Positions 1-6,430 of a DNA stretch of 58,005 bases are shown here, piece by piece. Made by a program: the position numbers and the translations under genes. Under the pieces are notes generated by a model. That model had not been told where the DNA came from, did not search any database, and saw nothing but the letters and a program-made list of their open reading frames with translations. Position 1 is the first letter of the stretch. The number at the start of each line of letters is the position of its first letter. The stretch is from JBFEUI01 sp041547565 (GTDB lineage: Bacteria; Pseudomonadota; Gammaproteobacteria; Thiohalomonadales; Thiohalomonadaceae): NCBI GenBank assembly GCA_041547565.1, contig JBFEUI010000002.1:1-58005 (forward strand). Reading direction: 5' to 3'.

Positions 1-585
1 ACCTGTCGGCACGCGCAACAGGTCCTTGTACTTGCCGTCGGCATGGATGTGGGTCGACAGGATGCCGGCCTCCTCATCGGCCTGCAGGATCACTGCGCCG
101 GCACCGTCGCCGAACAGTACGCAGGTGCCGCGGTCGTTCCAGTCGGTGATACGCGACATGGTTTCGGCGCCGACGACCAGCGCACAGTTGTGTGTGCCGC
201 TCTTGATGAACTTGTCTGCAACCGACAGCGCATAGACAAAACCGGTGCATACCGCCTGTACGTCGAATGCCGGCGCGCCGTGAATATCAAGGCGCTGCTG
301 CAGCAGACAGGCGGTACTGGGAAATACCTGATCGGGGGTGGTGGTTGCCACCACAATCAGGTCGATACTGTCTTTGTGAATACCCGCCGCCTCAATGGCG
401 CGAAGCGAGGCCTGCTCGGCCAGGTCGCAGGTGGTTTCGCCATCGGCAGCGATATGTCTCTCTTTGATACCGGTACGTTCCGTGATCCATGCGTCGGAGG
501 TGTCGACCATCTTCTCCAGATCGTGGTTGGTCAACACCTTCTCCGGAAGGAAACCGCCGGTACCGATAATGCGTGAATATTTCAA
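1..585 (-). CDS. fabH: 3-oxoacyl-ACP synthase III (FabH), N-terminal part, cut by window edge
   Basis: Beta-ketoacyl-ACP synthase III condenses acetyl-CoA with malonyl-ACP to start fatty-acid synthesis in the cytoplasm. The visible 195 codons begin LKYSRIIGTG and contain the catalytic cysteine in AVCTGF, followed by VGAETMSR and DGAGAVIL typical of the thiolase fold. The His and Asn of the catalytic triad lie beyond the left edge. I chose a TTG start at 585-583 because no ATG fits. TTG shares a TTGA overlap with the plsX stop codon, and an AGAAAGG Shine-Dalgarno-like stretch lies upstream. Position directly after plsX is the usual gammaproteobacterial order (rpmF-plsX-fabH-fabD). The family is certain; the start is likely. 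Confidence 0.95.
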   Translation of the reverse strand, partial: MKYSRIIGTGGFLPEKVLTNHDLEKMVDTSDAWITERTGIKERHIAADGETTCDLAEQASLRAIEAAGIHKDSIDLIVVATTTPDQVFPSTACLLQQRLDIHGAPAFDVQAVCTGFVYALSVADKFIKSGTHNCALVVGAETMSRITDWNDRGTCVLFGDGAGAVILQADEEAGILSTHIHADGKYKDLLRVPTG

Positions 586-1607
586 ACTGCGTGCCTTTCT
601 TCTAACAGGGAACCGAGCTGTTCCTTGATCCGTTCCGGTACATTATTCTGCACTTCCACCACGGCCTCGGTGATGGCCGAACCGAAGGAAAAGGCGTCGG
701 CACTGCCGTGGCTTTTAATCACAATGCCGCGCAAACCGACGAGGCTGGCACCATTGTAGGCACGCGGGTCAATCTTTTTCCTGAATGCACGAAGCACGGG
801 CAGAGCGATCAGGCCGGACAGTCGCGTCAACAGATTACGCTTGAACTCCTGCTTCATGTAGTGGCTGATCATCTTGGCAACACCTTCACTGGTTTTCAAT
901 GCCACGTTGCCCATAAAACCGTCGCACACCACAACATCCGTCGTGCCCTTGTAGATGTCATCGCCCTCGACAAAGCCGTAGTAATTCAAGCCACTCTCTG
1001 AGAGCAGTTTTGCCGCCTCCTTGACCTGCTCATTGCCCTTGATCTCCTCTTCACCGATATTCAACAGACCGATGGTCGGGTGGTCGTTGTCATCGACAGC
1101 CGAGGCGAGCACCGAGCCCATCACCGCAAACTGGTAGAGATGTTCCGCCGAACAGTCGATGTTGGCGCCCAGGTCCAGCACATGGGAGTGGCTGCGGATG
1201 GTGGGCAGTGCCGTGATAATCGCCGGACGGGCTATCCCCGGCAGGGTCTTGAGCACAAAGCGTGCGGTGGCCATCAGCGCCCCGGTATTGCCGGCACTGA
1301 CGCAGGCCTGGGCCTCATTGTCCTTGACCAGGTTGATCGCCACACGCATGGAGGAGTCCTTCTTGCTGCGCAGCGCAACAGAGGGCAACTCGTCCATGCT
1401 CACCACCTGGGAGGCATGGTGCAGAGTGAGGCGTTCACCGGGCTTGCCGCCATGGCGGTTCAACTCCTCGGCAATCACCTGCCGGTCACCGACGATGATC
1501 AGGCGAAGTTCCGGGTGCTGCTTCAACGCATTCAATGCGGCAGGAATAACAGCAGCGGGACCGAGATCGCCGCTCATCGCATCCAGCGCGATAGTGACAG
1601 GGGACAT
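582..1607 (-). CDS. plsX: Phosphate acyltransferase PlsX
   Basis: PlsX converts acyl-ACP and phosphate to acyl-phosphate, the acyl donor for glycerol-3-phosphate acylation in phospholipid synthesis. It is a peripheral membrane enzyme. The 341-residue protein starts MSPVTIALDAMSGDLGP, the conserved family N-terminus, and carries SAGNTGALMA and DGFMGNVALK. Length is normal. The ATG start has an AGGAAG ribosome-binding site at proper spacing. The stop codon overlaps the fabH start (TTGA), suggesting coupled translation. Upstream lies rpmF, separated by a strong hairpin at 1629-1657 that may tune expression of the lipid genes relative to L32. Confidence 0.97.
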   Translation of the reverse strand: MSPVTIALDAMSGDLGPAAVIPAALNALKQHPELRLIIVGDRQVIAEELNRHGGKPGERLTLHHASQVVSMDELPSVALRSKKDSSMRVAINLVKDNEAQACVSAGNTGALMATARFVLKTLPGIARPAIITALPTIRSHSHVLDLGANIDCSAEHLYQFAVMGSVLASAVDDNDHPTIGLLNIGEEEIKGNEQVKEAAKLLSESGLNYYGFVEGDDIYKGTTDVVVCDGFMGNVALKTSEGVAKMISHYMKQEFKRNLLTRLSGLIALPVLRAFRKKIDPRAYNGASLVGLRGIVIKSHGSADAFSFGSAITEAVVEVQNNVPERIKEQLGSLLEERHAV

Positions 1608-1628
1608 TAACGCTTCCTGAAAAGAACA

Positions 1629-1657
1629 CCGGCCCGTGACATCACGCCACGGGCCGG
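1629..1657 (-). terminator. Hairpin between rpmF and plsX, possible attenuator
   Basis: A perfect 10-bp inverted repeat, CCGGCCCGTG (1629-1638) and CACGGGCCGG (1648-1657), with a 9-nt loop. In the direction of rpmF-plsX transcription it is followed by TGTTCTTTTC, a weak U-run, and ends about 20 nt before the plsX start. It fits a partial terminator or 3' stabiliser for rpmF mRNA. Strength cannot be judged from sequence alone. Confidence 0.6.
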
Positions 1658-1687
1658 CATTTTTGCATCAAACAGCGGTAACAAGTG

Positions 1688-1867
1688 TTACTCGCCCTTT
1701 ACGTTCAGTACCTTACGGCCACGATAGTAACCATCGGGGCTGACGTGGTGACGCAGGTGCGTCTCACCGGTAGTCGGTTCGATAGAAAGATTAGTACCCT
1801 TCAGCGCATCGTGAGAGCGACGCATTCCGCGTTTAGAAGGAGACTTTTTGTTCTGCTGTACGGCCAT
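1688..1867 (-). CDS. rpmF: 50S ribosomal protein L32
   Basis: Small basic protein of the large ribosomal subunit, 59 residues, beginning MAVQQNKKSPSKRGMRRSH, the canonical L32 N-terminus, and ending GRKVLNVKGE. It contains no cysteine, so this is the form without a zinc ribbon. ATG at 1867-1865 is preceded by an AGGTTT Shine-Dalgarno sequence. It lies 20 nt after yceD and before plsX, the standard yceD-rpmF-plsX arrangement linking ribosome and membrane synthesis. Confidence 0.97.
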   Translation of the reverse strand: MAVQQNKKSPSKRGMRRSHDALKGTNLSIEPTTGETHLRHHVSPDGYYRGRKVLNVKGE

Positions 1868-1887
1868 GATAAACCTCGATTAAGCGT

Positions 1888-2421
1888 TCAACGTTTCAGT
1901 TTCAAATCAGCGAGTTTCGCGAAGGGGTTATCCTTCGGCTTCTCATCCTGTTGCGGCATCTCGTCACCGCTTCGCTGAGCGGCGCCACCGGCCGGACACT
2001 CGTCCGTCGGGTGTCTGGGCACAATCGGCAACGAGAGCAGTAACTCGTCTTCGACCAAATCCTGCAAATACAGCGGCTCATCACCAACAAGCAACGGCTC
2101 ATAATCAGAAGGCAGCATTTCCGCTTCCCCCTGGCTCGTGACCATTGCCAGCTGCATTTGCGTATCGATCGGGAAGGACATGGGCTCCAGACAACGCTGG
2201 CACTCCAGTACAAGCTCGGTTTTAATCCTCAGCAGGAGATTGCGAATCCCCTGTTCGTCGACACCGAATTCCAGCCTCACCGAGGCATCACCCTCGGGCT
2301 TGAATATCAGCGCCTCAGCCAGTCTGTCCATCCTGGACAACGCCATCGTCCCTTCAAGAATACGGCCTGTCTCAGCCATCCTGATCGGGTCGACATGTAC
2401 CGGTAACCGCCCTTCACACAT
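1888..2421 (-). CDS. yceD: YceD family protein (DUF177), 23S rRNA accumulation factor
   Basis: 177-residue DUF177 protein. In E. coli and plants the family is needed for normal 23S rRNA accumulation; the mechanism is not settled. The N-terminus (GRLPVHVDPIRMAETGR) aligns with the YceD start. A C-x-x-C pair (LECQRCLEP) occurs mid-protein, as expected for the family. The C-terminus is acidic then basic (KPKDNPFAKLADLKLKR). Directly upstream of rpmF, the family's near-universal neighbour. A good sigma-70 promoter (2431-2460) ends only about 9 bp before the ATG, so the mRNA may have almost no leader. Confidence 0.93.
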   Translation of the reverse strand: MCEGRLPVHVDPIRMAETGRILEGTMALSRMDRLAEALIFKPEGDASVRLEFGVDEQGIRNLLLRIKTELVLECQRCLEPMSFPIDTQMQLAMVTSQGEAEMLPSDYEPLLVGDEPLYLQDLVEDELLLSLPIVPRHPTDECPAGGAAQRSGDEMPQQDEKPKDNPFAKLADLKLKR

Positions 2422-2430
2422 AAGCCGCCT

Positions 2431-2460
2431 ATTTTACCTGCTGATTTCCATGCCTGTCAA
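2431..2460 (-). promoter_or_regulatory. Sigma-70 promoter for yceD-rpmF-plsX-fabH
   Basis: On the minus strand TTGACA (2460-2455, perfect -35) is followed after 18 bp by TAAAAT (2436-2431, five of six). The expected start of transcription is about 2-4 nt before the yceD ATG at 2421, which would give a nearly leaderless message with no Shine-Dalgarno sequence. Confidence 0.6.
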
Positions 2461-2492
2461 AGCAAAAACATCAATAAAATCCGTCTGTTCCG

Positions 2493-2521
2493 TTCAACTC
2501 ATCACAAAGTTAGCGTACAAT
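2493..2521 (+). promoter_or_regulatory. Possible sigma-70 promoter for maf
   Basis: TACAAT (2516-2521) is a good -10 box. TTCAAC (2493-2498), 17 bp upstream, is a weak -35. It lies 60 bp before the maf start in the divergent yceD/maf spacer. Confidence 0.35.
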
Positions 2522-2580
2522 CTGCGCCTCGCTGGCGCTTCAGCGGCGAATACGATTGTTTTTGGAAAGGAAAAAGCGCG

Positions 2581-3159
2581 ATGAAAACCCTGGTTCTGGC
2601 CTCCACATCCCCGTTTCGCAAGGCGCTGCTAGAGCGGCTCGAACTGCCGTTCGAGACCCAGGCCCCCGAGGTGGATGAGCAGCGCCTGCAGGGTGAGACA
2701 GCGGAACAGCTGGTGCGGCGGCTCGCCGAGGCAAAGGCCCGCGCCGTGGCCGCCAGCTGGCCCGATGCGCTGATTATCGGCTCGGATCAGGTCGCCGTTA
2801 TCGACAACGAGGTGCTCGGCAAGCCCGGCAACCACGACAACGCCCATCGGCAACTGGCCAGCGCCTCGGGTAAACAGGTCACCTTCCTGACCGGTTTGTG
2901 TCTCCATAACAGCCATGGTGGTGGGACACAGACGGAGGTCGTACCCTTCACCGTCCACTTCCGTACACTCGGTGACGAGCAGATAGACAACTACCTGCGC
3001 AAGGAGCAGCCCTACAACTGTGCGGGCAGCTTCAAGTCCGAGGGGCTGGGCATCAGCCTGTTCGAACGGCTGGAGGGTGACGATCCCAATGCCCTGATAG
3101 GCCTCCCCCTGATCCGCCTGGTACGCATGCTGGAGAACGAAGGGGTACGGGTTATATAA
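2581..3159 (+). CDS. Maf-like nucleotide pyrophosphatase (YceF type)
   Basis: Maf/HAM1-fold enzyme hydrolysing modified nucleoside triphosphates. The YceF branch acts on 7-methyl-GTP. The 192 residues start MKTLVLASTSPFRKALLERL, with the family signature STSPFRK and the catalytic region SDQVAVIDNEVLGKPG. Length is standard. The ATG follows a GGAAAGG ribosome-binding site. Genomic linkage to yceD-rpmF (divergent here) matches the yceF-yceD neighbourhood of E. coli and supports the YceF assignment over YhdE. It ends in a 7-bp-periodic inverted repeat shared with convergent sppA. Confidence 0.92.
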   Translation: MKTLVLASTSPFRKALLERLELPFETQAPEVDEQRLQGETAEQLVRRLAEAKARAVAASWPDALIIGSDQVAVIDNEVLGKPGNHDNAHRQLASASGKQVTFLTGLCLHNSHGGGTQTEVVPFTVHFRTLGDEQIDNYLRKEQPYNCAGSFKSEGLGISLFERLEGDDPNALIGLPLIRLVRMLENEGVRVI

Positions 3160-3164
3160 CCCGA

Positions 3165-3268
3165 GAGATACAAATAACAAGTAGAAAAGATACAATATCC
3201 CTGGTTTAACGGGCATGCGAGCCCCAACCCAGGAAGGTTCCTATCTTGTATCTTTTAACTTGTATCTT
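3165..3268. repeat. Heptamer-periodic inverted repeat between maf and sppA
   Basis: Left arm GAGATAC AAATAAC AAGTAGA AAAGATA C (3165-3193). Right arm CTATCTT GTATCTT TTAACTT GTATCTT (3241-3268), whose complement reads AAGATAC AAGTTAA AAGATAC AAGATAG. Each arm is built of 7-bp units and the arms are inversely related around a CCTGG/CCAGG core. Convergent genes flank it, so it can act as a bidirectional 3' structure. Four more loci in the window have the same architecture with different unit sequences. Confidence 0.75.
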
Positions 3269-3271
3269 GGT

Positions 3272-4237
3272 TTATTGAATCCCCAGACTCTGCTGCAGAC
3301 CCATTTTCTCGCTCATCACATTGGCAAAGGCGGCGCCCAGCCGGTCTGCGAAGCGCTTGAACAGATCGGGCTGCGGAGTGTAGTTCACGGTCTCCTCGGC
3401 ACCGATAACCTCACGGGCCACGTAGTCCACATCACCCAGCGCATCGCTCAAGCCAAGCTCGACACTCTCCTTTCCGGTCCAGAACATCCCGCTGAACAGC
3501 TTCTCCTGCGGCTTGAGTCGGTCTCCGCGCCCCTGTTTCACCGCATCGATAAACTGCTGGTGAATGCTGTCCAGCAGCGTTTTCACATGTTGCCGCTCCT
3601 CCTCCTTGACCGGCGAGAACGGATCGAGCATCGCCTTGTTCTCCCCTGCGGTCATCAGCCGCCGCTCGATACCCAGCTTCTCCATCGCCTCGACAAAGCC
3701 GAAACCGTTCATCAGTACGCCGATTGAGCCGACGATACTGGCCGGATTGACATAGATGTTCTCCGCGGCGACAGCCATGTAGTACCCGCCCGAAGCGCCC
3801 ACATCGACGATCACCGCGTGGATCGGCTTGTCCGGGTATTTCTCCCGCAGGCGCATGATCTCATCAAAGACATAGGCCGACTGGACGGCGCTGCCGCCCG
3901 GGCTGTTGACCCGCAGCACTACGCCCTTGCTGTTTTTCGCCTCAAAGGCATCACGCAGCCCCTCGATAATGGTATCGGCATTGGCCTTGCTGGCATCGGA
4001 TATCAGTCCGTTCACCTCGACCACCGCTGTATGCTTGCCCTTGGCGATGGCACGATCTGACAGATCCCGTGCCGACATGGCATAAAACAGCAGCGCAAAC
4101 AGGTAGATGAAGATGAGAAACTTGAAAAAGATATTCCAGCGGCGTGTGCGCCGCTGCTCATTCAAGGCCGCGAAGCTGAGACGGTTGATAACATCACGCT
4201 CCCAGGCCTGTTGCTGCGAATTATTCCCTTCTTCCAT
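3272..4237 (-). CDS. sppA: Signal peptide peptidase SppA, 36K type (S49)
   Basis: Membrane-anchored serine protease that degrades cleaved signal peptides. 321 residues with one N-terminal transmembrane helix (IFFKFLIFIYLFALLFYAM, about 35-53) and a single S49 domain. Visible motifs are NSPGGSAVQSA and the nucleophile serine in VGASGGYYMA. The length fits the short one-domain SppA found in most bacteria rather than the E. coli double-length form. Start ATG has AGGAGAG just upstream. It is the last gene of the rluC-phosphatase-sppA group. Confidence 0.94.
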   Translation of the reverse strand: MEEGNNSQQQAWERDVINRLSFAALNEQRRTRRWNIFFKFLIFIYLFALLFYAMSARDLSDRAIAKGKHTAVVEVNGLISDASKANADTIIEGLRDAFEAKNSKGVVLRVNSPGGSAVQSAYVFDEIMRLREKYPDKPIHAVIVDVGASGGYYMAVAAENIYVNPASIVGSIGVLMNGFGFVEAMEKLGIERRLMTAGENKAMLDPFSPVKEEERQHVKTLLDSIHQQFIDAVKQGRGDRLKPQEKLFSGMFWTGKESVELGLSDALGDVDYVAREVIGAEETVNYTPQPDLFKRFADRLGAAFANVMSEKMGLQQSLGIQ

Positions 4238-4296
4238 TGTGCTCTCCTGTCAAATCCTGTGTGTTGCCTATATCACCCGGAGCAAGCCAATAGCGC

Positions 4297-4977
4297 TTAA
4301 CCGGCCGCCTGTGCACTGCGCCCGTGTTGTGCAAGCCAAACATTGAGCTCGGCGATATCATCCAGCATGCCCTGGGGTTCGTGCTGCAACAGGCGTTCAA
4401 CATCGTGCACACCGTAACTGACGCCCAACGCATCGGTATTGGCATTTTTCGCCATCAGAATATCGTACTCCGTATCCCCCACCATCAGTGTCTCACCAGG
4501 CTCCACCCCCAGCACGTCCATCAGTTCGTGCAACATCTGCGGATGGGGTTTCGAGAAGGTCTCATCAGCACAGCGTGTGGCATGGAACAGGTCGTCCAGC
4601 CCGGTTTCGTACAGTACCTTGTCCAGCCCCACGCGCCCTTTCCCCGTGGCGACTGCCAACAGGTAGCCCTCATCGTTGAGTCGTTCGAGTGTTGCGCGCG
4701 AACCGTTAAAGAGTTCGGACGGTGTAGGGTTGGCGGTAAGAAAATGGTAGCGGTAACGCTCAGTCAGGTCTCGGTGCAGCCTGTCGTCACTGCCCGGATA
4801 AAGGGTGTCGATCGCCTCACGCAGGCCCAGCCCGATGATATTCTTGATAGCATCGTCTTCCAGGTGCGGCAGTTCCAGATCCTTGATCGACTCGCGAATG
4901 CACGCCACGATGCGCGCCTCGGAGTCCATCAGCGTGCCGTCCCAGTCGAAGACAATGAGTTGATACTTGTTGGTCAA
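4297..4977 (-). CDS. HAD-superfamily phosphatase (phosphoglycolate phosphatase-like)
   Basis: Haloacid dehalogenase-type hydrolase, about 226 residues. Motif I is FDWDGTLMDSEA (two catalytic Asp), motif II VATGKGR, motif III lysine in FSKPHPQ, and motif IV MVGDTEYDILMAKNA. Close relatives next to rluC are annotated as Gph/YqaB-like; the substrate cannot be set from sequence. I prefer the TTG start at 4977 (AGGA nine bases upstream, first residues LTNKYQLIVFD). A GTG at 5052 would add 25 non-conserved residues and overlap rluC. It lies in one strand-block with rluC and sppA. Confidence 0.88.
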   Translation of the reverse strand: MTNKYQLIVFDWDGTLMDSEARIVACIRESIKDLELPHLEDDAIKNIIGLGLREAIDTLYPGSDDRLHRDLTERYRYHFLTANPTPSELFNGSRATLERLNDEGYLLAVATGKGRVGLDKVLYETGLDDLFHATRCADETFSKPHPQMLHELMDVLGVEPGETLMVGDTEYDILMAKNANTDALGVSYGVHDVERLLQHEPQGMLDDIAELNVWLAQHGRSAQAAG

Positions 4978-5030
4978 TTTAACAGTTCCTGTTTGCACTA
5001 CATATATATACGGGGACAGCCCTGCATTGT

Positions 5031-5987
5031 TTACACACCGGTACCCTGGCACCGCTCCAGCACCTGTTGCAGTTCCTCATCCAGCGGTGCCTCGACTTCG
5101 ATTGGTTTGACCGCATCCGGCAACTGGAATTTCAGGCGGCTGGCATGGAGAAACAATCGTTTAAGCCCTATTTTTCCCATGGCCTTGTTGAATTCATTGT
5201 CCCCGTACTTCGCGTCACCGGCAATGGGGTGGCCCGCATGCATGGCATGCACCCGCACCTGGTGGGTTCTGCCGGTTATCAACTTCACCCGCATCAGGCT
5301 TGCGTTGGGATATATGGTGATCGGCTCGAAAATACTCAAGGCCGCCTTGCCGTCATCGGCCACCCGGACCACCCGTTCACCCGATTTGAGGGTATTCTTG
5401 CGTAGCGGCACATCGATACCCCGTTTCCCCCCGCTCCAGCGGCCACGCACCAGGGTCAGGTAGTACTTGTCCATCCCGCCACTACGCAACAGTTCCTGGA
5501 AGGCCCGCAGCGCACTGCGTTTCTTGGCAATGACCAGGCAACCCGAAGTCTCCCGATCCAGGCGGTGGGCCAGTTCCAGAAACGGTGCTTGCGGACGCAT
5601 TGCCCGTAATCCCTCAATAATGCCGAAGCTGATACCGCTGCCGCCGTGTACTGCCATACCCGAGGGCTTGTTCAATATCAGCAACCCCTTGTCCTCGTAG
5701 AGTATTCGCTGCTCCAGAAGTTTCAAAATGCGCTCTCCGGGCCGTACGGGGGCACTGGTCTCCGATACCCGAACAGGCGGGATTCGCACGCAATCGCCCT
5801 GCTTGAGCCGGTAATCGGGCTTGACCCGCCCCTTGTTGACCCGCACCTCCCCCTTGCGCAGGATGCGGTAGATCCTGCTCTTTGGTACGCCTTTCAGGCA
5901 CTTGAGAAGGAAGTTGTCGATACGCTGACCGGCACTGCCCTCGTCAATGCTTACTTCCCGTGGCCGATTGTGTTGCCTCTGGTTCAT
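5031..5987 (-). CDS. rluC: 23S rRNA pseudouridine synthase RluC
   Basis: Forms pseudouridine in 23S rRNA (positions 955, 2504 and 2580 in E. coli numbering). 318 residues with an N-terminal S4 RNA-binding domain (about 19-80, SRIYRILRKGEVRVN) and an RluA-type catalytic domain with HRLDRETSG carrying the catalytic aspartate and GRTHQVRVH. Divergent from rne across a long leader, exactly as in E. coli. It heads a three-gene minus-strand group. Confidence 0.95.
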   Translation of the reverse strand: MNQRQHNRPREVSIDEGSAGQRIDNFLLKCLKGVPKSRIYRILRKGEVRVNKGRVKPDYRLKQGDCVRIPPVRVSETSAPVRPGERILKLLEQRILYEDKGLLILNKPSGMAVHGGSGISFGIIEGLRAMRPQAPFLELAHRLDRETSGCLVIAKKRSALRAFQELLRSGGMDKYYLTLVRGRWSGGKRGIDVPLRKNTLKSGERVVRVADDGKAALSIFEPITIYPNASLMRVKLITGRTHQVRVHAMHAGHPIAGDAKYGDNEFNKAMGKIGLKRLFLHASRLKFQLPDAVKPIEVEAPLDEELQQVLERCQGTGV

Positions 5988-6036
5988 GGCGCCATAATAG
6001 CAAAATCGGCCAAGTCATTGATGTGAAACAACAACA

Positions 6037-6066
6037 TTGATATAGTTGTATGTGACTTATTATATA
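6037..6066 (+). promoter_or_regulatory. Candidate rne promoter
   Basis: TTGATA (6037-6042, five of six) and an AT-rich TTATATA stretch (6060-6066) at 17-18 bp spacing. Transcription would begin near 6073, about 355 nt before the rne ATG. Confidence 0.4.
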
Positions 6067-6332
6067 GTTTACCGACAACAGGTGATGTGCATACAGGGTA
6101 TGCAGACCGGCCACAGGCCTTTATATATCCATCTGTTGTAAATGTCGGCAATGCGTGAAGAACACAATTGCCGCAAAAGACGAGAACGTTGAATTGAATC
6201 CGCGTCCGATAAACCGGACGCCCGAACAGCAGCGCTCCCGCGGCCTGACAGACAGACCCGCAGGATGGTCCGAACTCCAAAACGAAGTAACGGACCGACA
6301 CAGTACACGAAACAACGTGGTACAGAATGTTG

Positions 6333-6379
6333 AGGTGGGTGCCTCAATTAACTCACTAGCATAATCAAGCACCCCACCT
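6333..6379 (+). promoter_or_regulatory. Stem in rne leader, candidate RNase E autoregulation element
   Basis: AGGTGGGTGC (about 6333-6342) pairs with GCACCCCACCT (6369-6379) with one bulged base, enclosing a 26-nt A/U-rich single strand. It sits 50 nt before the start codon. Single-stranded A/U held in a stem is the kind of site RNase E cuts. Confidence 0.5.
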
Positions 6380-6430
6380 TAACCCCAGGGTCTCTGGGCC
6401 AGCCGTGGTGCGCCTAAGAGAAAGCAGAAC

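Larger units (their letters stand above)
5988..6430 (+). promoter_or_regulatory. Long rne 5' leader / rluC-rne divergent region
   Basis: 443 bp without a protein gene. It holds a plausible promoter (6037-6066), a perfect 7-bp hairpin GCGTCCG/CGGACGC (6202-6208, 6215-6221), a longer stem at 6333-6379, and a small CCAG/CTGG hairpin shortly before the rne start. E. coli rne has a leader of about 360 nt whose hairpins let RNase E cleave its own mRNA. Here the predicted leader is about 355 nt. Function is inferred from position and structure. Confidence 0.65.
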
